The translations under genes and the position numbers were made by a program. A DNA stretch of 6,908 bases from positions 1 through 6,908 of the forward strand of contig JAABRW010000028.1 of NCBI GenBank assembly GCA_011390695.1. Direction: 5' to 3'. The DNA comes from Desulfotignum sp. Lineage in GTDB: Bacteria; Desulfobacterota; Desulfobacteria; Desulfobacterales; Desulfobacteraceae. Positions 1 through 6,097 of the stretch are shown one piece after another (position 1 is the stretch's first letter; each line of letters starts with the position of its first letter). Below the pieces are notes generated by a model. That model did no database searches. It was not told the origin of the DNA and saw nothing but the letters and a program-made list of their open reading frames with translations.

Positions 1-896
1 GTTGCCACCAGGGTCTGGACCGCCCCGCTTTTAAAATCAGCCAGGGCCCGGGTCCGGGTGGCCTGGCTTTTGTTGCCGTGGATGGCGGCAGCAGTGATGC
101 CGTCGCTGAGCAGCTGTTTGGTCAGGCGGTTGGCCCGGTGTTTGGTGCGGGTAAATACAAGGGTCTGGTGCCAGTTGCCGTCTCTTATCAGGCCTGACAG
201 CAGGGTGCGTTTGCCGGTCTGGGAGACCTGGTACACCTCCTGGTCAATGCCCCGGGCAGCGGCGTTTCCCGGGGAAACTTCGATCTGTACCGGGTTTTTG
301 AGCAATCCGTCGGCCAGCTGCCGAATTTCTTTGGTGTAGGTAGCGGAAAACAGCATATTTTGTCGTCTGGCAGGCAGGCATTTGATCACTTTGCGGATAT
401 CATGGATAAACCCCATGTCCAGCATGCGGTCAGCCTCGTCAAGTACCAGGAACTGCACCCGGGAAAGGTCAAGGGTTTTGCGGCCCAGATGGTCCAGCAG
501 ACGGCCGGGAGTGGCCACCAGGATATCCACGCCTTTTTGAAACTGCTTTATCTGGGGGGCGATATTTACCCCACCGAAAATCACGGCAGTGCGCAGGGAT
601 AAAAATCGTCCATAGTCTTTAAAATCATTTTCCACCTGGGCAGCAAGCTCCCTGGTGGGGGTGAGGATCAGTGCCCGGGGCAGATGTTTTTTTCCATTTT
701 CCTGGTCCAGTCGCTGCAGAATGGGCAGCGCAAAGGCAGCGGTTTTGCCGGTACCGGTACGGGCACCTGCCAGGATATCTTTTCCCGTAAGAACTTCGGG
801 GATGGCCTTTTCCTGAATAGGGGTAGGTGTGGTGTGGCCCAGTGCCTCAACAGCACGGAGCAAAGGGGTCTGAAGACCCAGGGTGTTAAACGACAT
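1..896 (-). CDS. rhlE: RhlE-type DEAD-box ATP-dependent RNA helicase, 3' end cut off by the window edge
   Basis: The gene encodes a cytoplasmic ATP-dependent RNA helicase of the DEAD-box family, which in bacteria works in RNA remodelling, ribosome assembly and cold adaptation. 298 codons are visible. Motifs appear in order: Q motif (F3, then PTPIQ ending at Q28), Walker A ARTGTGKT (45-52), PTRELA (80-85), GG (108-109), TPGR (129-132), DEAD (153-156) and SAT (184-186), followed by the start of helicase domain 2 with LVFTRTK near 246-252. The DIAARGLDI-type motif V and the HRIGRTGR motif VI would lie beyond base 1. The segment around DEAD (LVLDEADRMLDMGF) is typical of RhlE. An Arg replaces the commoner Gln before TGTGKT, a minor variant. 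The ATG at 896-894 is preceded by AAGGAGA (904-910, reverse strand) at good spacing. The family call is near certain; the exact RhlE subgroup is likely. Confidence 0.96.
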   Translation of the reverse strand, partial: MSFNTLGLQTPLLRAVEALGHTTPTPIQEKAIPEVLTGKDILAGARTGTGKTAAFALPILQRLDQENGKKHLPRALILTPTRELAAQVENDFKDYGRFLSLRTAVIFGGVNIAPQIKQFQKGVDILVATPGRLLDHLGRKTLDLSRVQFLVLDEADRMLDMGFIHDIRKVIKCLPARRQNMLFSATYTKEIRQLADGLLKNPVQIEVSPGNAAARGIDQEVYQVSQTGKRTLLSGLIRDGNWHQTLVFTRTKHRANRLTKQLLSDGITAAAIHGNKSQATRTRALADFKSGAVQTLVA

Positions 897-1018
897 AGGT
901 AATTCTCCTTCTTAAAAAAGCCCGCCTGCAATATACAGAGCCGATCCAGGCAAAAAAATATACAGTTTATAAGGATTGGGGCAAATTTTAAGATTAGGGA
1001 ATCGACCGCAATACTCCA

Positions 1019-1038
1019 GGTGCCGATCGGATGGCACC
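1019..1038 (-). other. Perfect 6-bp stem-loop in the region upstream of the helicase gene
   Basis: GGTGCC and GGCACC form a perfect 6-bp inverted repeat with an 8-base loop. No run of T follows on either strand, so it is not a standard intrinsic terminator. If the weak promoter proposed just upstream is real, transcription of the helicase would begin at or next to this hairpin, leaving it at the extreme 5' end of a leader of about 140 bases. It could instead be a protein binding site. The stem is directly visible; its role is inferred. Confidence 0.4.
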
Positions 1039-1044
1039 AATAAA

Positions 1045-1072
1045 AGAATAAGTTTACCACAAAATTAATCAA
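1045..1072 (-). promoter_or_regulatory. Possible sigma-70 promoter for the RNA helicase gene
   Basis: Reading leftward, TTGATT (1072-1067) and TATTCT (1050-1045) are separated by 16 bases, each matching four of six consensus positions. The predicted start would be near base 1038, giving an untranslated leader of about 140 bases. Long leaders are common for helicase genes of this family that respond to cold. The region is AT-rich, so a chance match is quite possible. Confidence 0.25.
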
Positions 1073-1173
1073 ACGCAAGCTTTAATTTTAATGCGATACA
1101 CCTGCCAGGTTGAATTGTTGGTGCACCTGTGGTAAAAACAGGCCATGTGATAACCAGTTACCGGAGACAGATC

Positions 1174-1995
1174 ATGTTTGCCAATGCCATGGAAGTGTTT
1201 AAACTGCTTGATAAATCCAACTGCAGAAAATGCAATGAACCCACCTGCCTGGCCTTTGCATCAAAAGTGTTTCTCGGGCGCAAAAAATTGTCAGAATGCC
1301 CCCACCTGGATGCTGAAATTCTTGCCCGATACCAGGAAAATGACAACCATGGACACAGACCCGGAGAAGCGGAACAGGAAAAAGAGCTTGCTGCCATGAA
1401 ACAAAAAATGGCAGACCTGGATCTTGCCGAAGCTGCCGCCAGAACCGGCGGAAAATATGATAAAGGCAGACTGACCATCCGGATTTTCGGCAAGCCGTTT
1501 TCAGTGGACAATGCCGGCCGTTTCCATTCAGATATTCATGTCAATCCCTGGATTACAGGGCCTGTGCTGACATATGTGCTGGAAAGCAATGGGGTTCCCC
1601 TTACCGGTGAATGGGTGCCTTTCCGGGAGCTTGCAGGCGGCCGGGAACTGAACGGCCTGTTTGTGAAGCGCACTGAAGAACCCTTGAAGAAAATTGCCGA
1701 TACCTATCCGGATCTGTTTGAGGACCTGGCCATGATTTTCAGCGGAAAACAGGTGGAAGAGCTGTACCAGTCAGATATCTCTATGATCCTGCATCCGCTG
1801 CCCCTGGTGCCCATGATGATCTGCTACTGGAAAAAAGAAGACGACATGGCATCGGATCTGCATCTGTTTTTTGACAGCAGCGCCTCTGAAAACGGGGGGA
1901 GCGACATGGTGTTCCGCCTTGTGGCCGGTATTGTCCAGATGTTTGAAAAGCTGGCAAAAACCCATGGATGGCAGGCAGCCGCAGCTGTGGGCTAG
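1174..1995 (+). CDS. Fe-S cluster domain protein with DUF3786-like C-terminal region
   Basis: The 273-residue protein starts with a short four-cysteine domain: C17, C20, C25 and C42 in the pattern Cx2Cx4Cx16C, within [17 protein letters not shown]. This matches the Fe-S domain (PF04060 type) of corrinoid Fe-S/acetyl-CoA synthase proteins, which holds a 4Fe-4S cluster. A charged helical linker (about 55-85) follows, then an alpha/beta region resembling DUF3786, a family of unknown function common in sulfate reducers, methanogens and other strict anaerobes. No signal peptide or membrane segment is seen, so it is probably cytoplasmic. The ATG at 1174 was chosen because GGAG (1163-1166) lies seven bases before it and the Fe-S domain begins right there; a GTG at 1129 would add 15 unconvincing residues. 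It may act in one-carbon or redox metabolism, but that is only inference from the Fe-S domain. The stop faces the next gene's stop across 8 bases. Confidence 0.85.
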   Translation: MFANAMEVFKLLDKSNCRKCNEPTCLAFASKVFLGRKKLSECPHLDAEILARYQENDNHGHRPGEAEQEKELAAMKQKMADLDLAEAAARTGGKYDKGRLTIRIFGKPFSVDNAGRFHSDIHVNPWITGPVLTYVLESNGVPLTGEWVPFRELAGGRELNGLFVKRTEEPLKKIADTYPDLFEDLAMIFSGKQVEELYQSDISMILHPLPLVPMMICYWKKEDDMASDLHLFFDSSASENGGSDMVFRLVAGIVQMFEKLAKTHGWQAAAAVG

Positions 1996-2003
1996 CCTGC
2001 TGT

Positions 2004-3113
2004 TCAGGTTTCCACCAACTCCTCAAACTGGTCCATGGCCAGATCAATGGCGTTGCTGCACAGCCTGTTTACCTGCCGGATATCAGCCAGACTGGAAATT
2101 TTTTTTTGGGTCTGCCGCAAAGATAATAAAATATGGTTCCGCATGTCCGGATCTATATTGTGGGTTGCCATATCAGCTGTCAGTCTGGTGATAACCGCAT
2201 CTATCCGATCTTTTGCCTGCTGACGGCAGTCTTCTAATTTTCGGGATTCAATCTGCTGATGACATGTATTGACCGTATTGAAAAGATCCCGGGCTGTCTG
2301 GATCCGGTCAAAGGGAGAGTGAGAGGAAACAATATCAGCCAGCTGGCTGTATGCAGCAGCAGCTTCAGGATTTTTCTTTATGTGCGGCAGGTTTTCACCA
2401 AATTGCGGCATGGCCTGTACCAGCTGATCCCAGAAGCCTATATCCTTTGTATAAAATGTGCGGATTTTTTGCAACTTTCGGGCAACGGTGGGTAAATGAT
2501 TTTTGTGGTTGAAACAGTCGGTTAAAACAGCATGGGCGGTCTGGTTTTGCAGCAGGCGGCCTGTGAATGCAAGCAGTCTGGCCATCTGATCCCTGCCCGG
2601 GTAGGAACGTGTGCCTGCCAGAGTATAAAAAGTTTTCACATCATAGTGCCACTGCGCAAACATTTGTAATGCCGCAAAGGCAAAACCGTGCTGGTCTTCA
2701 CAATCTGCAAATTCCACTCCCATCAACTGAAAAGTCTGCTGCACGGCATTGAATGTTGCTGCCGAAACTTTTTTGTTCAGGACCACCCGGATGTCTGTAT
2801 CTGGTGTGTCCAGCAGCTTCTGTTTGGCATCCAGGGCCGTTATCTGCCGTCCCGCAAGATAAAAGCAGAGCTTGAGTTCATGCACAAATCCAAAAATAAT
2901 CTGAAGGATTTCTGATTCAGGCAGGCTGTTCCGGGTTGATACCTCAGTTATGATATCAAAAAGATTTGCCTGGCCGTGCATGGTGCATTGCTCGGCAATG
3001 CATGACAAAACCAGATCAGTGAGGCGTGCGTCATCCATTTCAAGCCCGAACAGGATCTGTCTGGGTCCCAGTACAATCGCCTTGATCCACTTTTTTTTCA
3101 GGCTGGTTTCCAT
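2004..3113 (-). CDS. Helical protein, possibly related to the C-terminal part of BREX BrxC/PglY-type proteins, lacking an ATPase domain
   Basis: The 369-residue protein is soluble and mostly helical, with no signal peptide or membrane segment. Residues about 45-100 look like a winged-helix-type segment (LFDIITEV through VHELKLCFYLAGRQIT). The remainder is a long helical region with recurring Gln, Lys and Leu, including WDQLVQAMPQ and a coiled-coil-like stretch near 275-320. The order of elements (small helix-turn segment, a 'kkxvs' strand, then repeated helical blocks) reminds me of the C-terminal third of BREX BrxC and DUF6079/PglY proteins. Those are normally about 1,200 residues long with an N-terminal P-loop ATPase; no Walker motif is present here. 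The start is supported by AGGA seven bases before the ATG. No brxA, brxB, pglX or pglZ is in view. It could be a stand-alone domain protein, the remnant of a larger gene, or an unrelated family. The gene is certain; the family link is weak pattern recognition. Confidence 0.8.
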   Translation of the reverse strand: METSLKKKWIKAIVLGPRQILFGLEMDDARLTDLVLSCIAEQCTMHGQANLFDIITEVSTRNSLPESEILQIIFGFVHELKLCFYLAGRQITALDAKQKLLDTPDTDIRVVLNKKVSAATFNAVQQTFQLMGVEFADCEDQHGFAFAALQMFAQWHYDVKTFYTLAGTRSYPGRDQMARLLAFTGRLLQNQTAHAVLTDCFNHKNHLPTVARKLQKIRTFYTKDIGFWDQLVQAMPQFGENLPHIKKNPEAAAAYSQLADIVSSHSPFDRIQTARDLFNTVNTCHQQIESRKLEDCRQQAKDRIDAVITRLTADMATHNIDPDMRNHILLSLRQTQKKISSLADIRQVNRLCSNAIDLAMDQFEELVET

Positions 3114-3143
3114 TTATTATCCTGTCAATTAATATAAAAGCCA

Positions 3144-3178
3144 TCAGTACTCAGCTAACAGCTAACAGCTTTCATCTG
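3144..3178. repeat. Degenerate tandem array of 7-base repeats, about five units
   Basis: Consecutive heptamers read TCAGTAC, TCAGCTA, ACAGCTA, ACAGCTT and TCATCTG; the central units are nearly identical and the flanking ones decayed. The array lies 31 bases upstream of the start codon of the leftward helical-protein gene. It overlaps the place where a -35 element would sit relative to a TATATT (3136-3131, reverse strand). Short heptamer repeats of this kind occur between genes in several bacterial groups. Slippage here could change promoter spacing, but the low copy number makes that speculative. Confidence 0.6.
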
Positions 3179-3238
3179 TTGCGGTTTCTGAGGCCATGAT
3201 TGTTATTTTTAAGAAACTATTAACTGCTGTGCCAGCTA

Positions 3239-3268
3239 TTGACAAGCATAAAATAAAAAAAAGAGAAT
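3239..3268 (+). promoter_or_regulatory. Possible sigma-70 promoter upstream of the cupin gene
   Basis: A perfect TTGACA (3239-3244) is followed after 18 bases by GAGAAT (3263-3268), which matches four of six -10 positions. The spacer is A-rich. Transcription would start near 3275 and give a leader of about 110 bases before the cupin ATG. The -10 is weak and the spacing long, so this is a tentative call. Confidence 0.3.
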
Positions 3269-3382
3269 CCCAAACGCTGACTGTTTTTTTTCGAAGAGGC
3301 GGGCATGACAATATTGTGCTGGTATTTTTTTAGACAGTATGGCAATCTGAAAACTGCAAAAAAAAATTTAAGGAGTTATCCC

Positions 3383-3793
3383 ATGAAGGTTGTACACTGG
3401 AAAGATTGTAAAGAAAAATCAATAGATACGTTTCCCTACAAAGGCAAAAACCTGGATGTCATCGGCACAAGCATCCGGTGGTTGTCCCAGCACGGGGAAG
3501 ATGAAAACGGGATTCCGGAATACGGGCTGCGGTTTTTCACCATTCAGCCCGGGGGGCAGATCCCCATTCACAACCATTTTTATCACCAGACCATGTATAT
3601 TCTGTCCGGAGAGTTCGAATGCTGGGAATTTGATCAAAAAACAGATGAATTGAATAAGAAGAAAGTCTGCGGACCCGGGACTTCCATCTACATTCCCAGC
3701 ATGCAGCCCCACGGCATGAAAAACATTACAGACGAACCTGCCACGTTTTTATGCTGTATCTGCAATGTTTATGATGAAGAAGCAGTGTTATAG
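3383..3793 (+). CDS. Small single-domain cupin protein
   Basis: The 136-residue protein is a single beta-barrel cupin. Cupin motif 1 is visible as GGQIPIHNHFYHQTMYILSG, with H63 and H65 as metal ligands; the usual Glu of this motif is replaced by Gln69. Motif 2 is GTSIYIPSMQPHGMKN, with H110 as the third His and N114 in the usual place. Small cupins of this type bind a divalent metal or a small ligand and serve as isomerases, dioxygenases or sensors; nothing here identifies the substrate. No signal peptide is seen. The ATG at 3383 is preceded by AAGGAG (3370-3375) at seven bases, an excellent ribosome binding site; an in-frame ATG at 3305 lacks one and would add 26 residues outside the domain. 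The gene seems monocistronic, flanked by non-coding DNA on both sides. Confidence 0.92.
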   Translation: MKVVHWKDCKEKSIDTFPYKGKNLDVIGTSIRWLSQHGEDENGIPEYGLRFFTIQPGGQIPIHNHFYHQTMYILSGEFECWEFDQKTDELNKKKVCGPGTSIYIPSMQPHGMKNITDEPATFLCCICNVYDEEAVL

Positions 3794-4197
3794 AAAGGCG
3801 GGAAAACCGGGGCCGGTAAAAAGTTCAGCAGCAGTTTAAAATCCAGTGGATTGAAAAGAATCTTGACAATGTTATGGATGCCTGTTACCAGAAAAGTGAT
3901 CCAGTGATTAATTTCATGTCCAAACATGGTGTTCAATCCATGAGAAAGGATGGTTAATTTGTCAAACGTCACGCCCACCGCGTTGATATGATGCAGGCCG
4001 CCCGGTTTCTGGGGGGCAGGGCGGTATTGTGGCCGTAGCAAAGACCACTGGACGTCAGGCGGATGAACTTTTAGATAGAAGTTCAATGATTTTTGGGTTG
4101 ATTTTCCCACGCATAGTCGATAGGTTAAGCATGACTATTCGATATATTTTATGCCATTTATTGATAATGTGTGCTTTCTGCCGGGGAAGAAAAGAGA
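3794..4197. other. About 400 bases without an intact gene; possible decayed gene remnant and upstream region of the T6SS genes
   Basis: No open frame here has a start, ribosome binding site and family resemblance. Two short plus-strand frames nevertheless have protein-like composition. One spans 3820-3957 (45 codons, closed by TAA, with segments such as QWIEKNLDNVMDACYQKSDP). The other runs from 3987 in a different frame and includes SGGQGGIVAVAKTTGRQADE (4008-4067). Together they suggest a frameshifted remnant of one gene, whose family I do not recognise. Toward the right end, ATAGTC (4113-4118) and GACTAT (4133-4138) form a 6-bp inverted repeat with a 14-base spacer, a possible operator. 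TTGATT (4098-4103) and TATATT (4143-4148) resemble promoter elements but are not correctly spaced with each other. No convincing terminator follows the cupin gene. Confidence 0.35.
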
Positions 4198-6087
4198 ATG
4201 CATAAAACGATCTCATTGCTTCCATTTTTAGAATCTGAAAGGGAAGGTTTTTCCCTGGAGATTCTGATTTCAGATCCGGCTGGCGATGAATATCATGGTG
4301 ATTTTCGCCCATTTCAGGTTGCTGACAGCGGTCAGTGCTTTTCCATGATAGTCAAGGCCAACATCAAGACGTCACATGCCGGCCCTTGTCTGCCCCTTTT
4401 CCTGCTCGTTCAAAGAGACAATTATCCGGTTTCTTCGAACGGATTGCGTACATATACCAATGCAGACATGGACCGGATATGGCAGGATACTATCCAGTCC
4501 TGTTCCGCAGATAAAACAGTTTTCTGGCATCCGGAGCCAGCCTGTTTCAAGCCGCTGTTCTTCTGCCGGTATAAAACATTATTTTTTCATCCCCCATGCC
4601 CTGAATGCGGCGGACTGCTGGATCTGTGTACAGATGACCGGCTTTTGAAACAGGCGGCCCTCTTCCCCTATCATGCTTCTTTGAAACGGTATCTGTTTTG
4701 TCCCCGCTGCCAGGCCGGGGAGGGTAAAAATATTTTTTACCAGTATTCCCGTTCCCCGGAAGACCGAGTCTTTGTCAAGGACCGGTTTGATCTGGTCAGG
4801 GATTTCAAACGGCTGAGAAGCGCTTTTGCAGAGAGTTTTCCCTGCCTTTTCTGCCCGGAGCATGCCCAATGCCATATCACCGGTGAAAAAGCCCTGTCCC
4901 GTATCAATGCTTTTTCTTTTTATCCATTTTACATGCTTGTGTTTGATGCCGCCGTCGTTAAAGGAGTTGACTTTATACCTTTGTTGTCCGGGGCCCGCAT
5001 GGAAGATGTTCCCGCCCTTGCTGATACAGTTTCCGGTGCCGCCCTTGATGCGAGCCGGATTTCCCATGGTGGTAACGGTTTTTTCTTTGAAAATGAAACC
5101 CGTTTTTTTCTTGAAGTGCTGTATTTAAAATTGTCATTTTTTGAAAAATTTGCCAGGCTTCTGAAGCAAAAGGTTCATGACAATATCCGTTCCATTGTGA
5201 ACCTGTCCGCCCACAGCATCTGGCTGACGCCCTTAAATCAAGGGAGTATGCTGCCGTTTTTCTGGGGATTTGATCTGAATATTATCGATCTGGTGTCCAA
5301 CAGGCATGAAGACGGGGGAGATGTTTTTCCGGCCGGTAACAAAAATATCGATTTTCTTGCCGGTCTCTGGTTTTATACTTTTCTGGTGAATCGGAATCAG
5401 GGGCAAAATGAGGTCTTTGCCGGACTCAGGCAGCTCTCCGGAAACAACTCCATGGAAGCGAATTTTTCCGATTATACGCGACTGGTTCAGGCATATCCCT
5501 TTATGGCAGTGGAAAATGTTTTCTGGCATCCTGAGAATGGAACGGTTTCGGAACAATGGCATCCGTTGTGGCTCAAAACACTGGCAGCAGGGGCCCGGTT
5601 TTTTCAGCCGCATTCTCAGGATCTGAAAACAGAAGTTGATACCCTGCTGCAGGATTTGGATGGGTTGAAACAAAAGGTGAAAATCTCTTTGTTTTCCGCC
5701 CGGAGTGCCGGGGATGAACCGCTTGCGGACCTGAAACCGCAGTTGACAGTTCATGGAGTTCCACCCGGAACCCAGGCCCGCAAACAAGCCGTCCGTTCTC
5801 TGCTGTTAAAACTGAAAGATAAATGGGAGGCAGAAGAGATTAAGGCAGGGCCGGATCCGAAGATCCGGGAAGAGGATGTGCTCGAAACCATTGTGCTGTC
5901 TTCTTCTGAAAAAAACCGTCCGGAAAGCGAACCTGACCCGGGTGCAGATTTCGAGGATCTGGAGAAAACCGTTATCATGACGCCGGACCATATGACGGGT
6001 TCCGACAGGGGCGCGGAACAGAATGACAGGTTTTTCGGTGAAAACGATGATCTGGAAAAGACAGTGGTGATATCTCCGAAAAAATAA
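4198..6087 (+). CDS. Unrecognised 629-residue protein with zinc-binding-type Cys clusters and three threonine motifs in its tail; linked to T6SS genes
   Basis: I do not recognise this family. The N-terminal 120 residues look globular. CPEC (C134, C137) and CPRC (C168, C171) could form a zinc ribbon, and a second cluster CLFCPEHAQC (C216, C219, H222, C225) follows at once. The middle (about 230-490) is rich in aromatic residues (Phe, Trp) with no clear membrane span. The tail (about 555-629) is acidic and probably disordered, and carries VLETIVLS (T564), DLEKTVIM (T591) and DLEKTVVIS (T622). Such Glu/Lys-Thr-aliphatic repeats resemble phosphothreonine sites recognised by FHA domains. The next gene, 10 bases on, encodes a T6SS Fha-type C-terminal domain, so this protein is probably a cytoplasmic regulator or scaffold in T6SS assembly; that is inference. 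The ATG at 4198 follows GGGGAAGA (4183-4190) at seven bases; a GTG at 4171 would add 9 residues and lacks a ribosome site. Confidence 0.85.
   Translation: MHKTISLLPFLESEREGFSLEILISDPAGDEYHGDFRPFQVADSGQCFSMIVKANIKTSHAGPCLPLFLLVQRDNYPVSSNGLRTYTNADMDRIWQDTIQSCSADKTVFWHPEPACFKPLFFCRYKTLFFHPPCPECGGLLDLCTDDRLLKQAALFPYHASLKRYLFCPRCQAGEGKNIFYQYSRSPEDRVFVKDRFDLVRDFKRLRSAFAESFPCLFCPEHAQCHITGEKALSRINAFSFYPFYMLVFDAAVVKGVDFIPLLSGARMEDVPALADTVSGAALDASRISHGGNGFFFENETRFFLEVLYLKLSFFEKFARLLKQKVHDNIRSIVNLSAHSIWLTPLNQGSMLPFFWGFDLNIIDLVSNRHEDGGDVFPAGNKNIDFLAGLWFYTFLVNRNQGQNEVFAGLRQLSGNNSMEANFSDYTRLVQAYPFMAVENVFWHPENGTVSEQWHPLWLKTLAAGARFFQPHSQDLKTEVDTLLQDLDGLKQKVKISLFSARSAGDEPLADLKPQLTVHGVPPGTQARKQAVRSLLLKLKDKWEAEEIKAGPDPKIREEDVLETIVLSSSEKNRPESEPDPGADFEDLEKTVIMTPDHMTGSDRGAEQNDRFFGENDDLEKTVVISPKK
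5878..6078 (+). other. Three repeats of an LE(K)T-aliphatic motif encoded at the 3' end of the zinc-cluster gene
   Basis: The three copies have their threonine codons at 5887, 5968 and 6061 (residues 564, 591 and 622). They read LETIVLS, LEKTVIMT and LEKTVVIS. Each Thr follows an acidic/basic pair and is followed by three aliphatic residues, with Leu, Met or Ile at +3. Copies are 27 and 31 residues apart in an acidic, Pro/Gly/Ser-rich linker. The codons differ between copies (for example ACC, ACC, ACA and different Glu/Lys codons), so conservation appears to be at the protein level rather than from a very recent duplication. Confidence 0.75.
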
Positions 6088-6097
6088 ACCGGAAACC

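Noticed and set aside
668..1078. A 136-codon reverse-strand open frame
   Set aside because: It overlaps the helicase start in another frame, has no ribosome binding site and shows no family features; the helicase frame is unambiguous.
1099..1129. CACCTG direct repeats and the ACCTGCCAGGT inverted repeat upstream of the Fe-S gene as an operator
   Set aside because: The units are short, no known regulator matches them, and chance occurrence in 200 bases is likely.
2004..3113. A complete BREX defence locus
   Set aside because: Only one partial, weak resemblance is present; no ATPase motifs, methyltransferase, PglZ-type phosphatase or other BREX gene is in the window.
3305..3382. N-terminal extension of the cupin from an upstream ATG
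   Set aside because: There is no ribosome binding site before 3305, the added residues fall outside the cupin fold, and the ATG at 3383 has an excellent AAGGAG.
3805..3816. ACCGGGGCCGGT palindrome after the cupin gene as an intrinsic terminator
   Set aside because: The stem would be only four base pairs with a four-base loop, and it is followed by A rather than T on the coding strand.
3769..4110. A 113-codon reverse-strand open frame between the cupin and T6SS genes
   Set aside because: It overlaps the cupin 3' end, has no convincing ribosome binding site and no recognisable motif; coding-like signal, if any, is on the plus strand.
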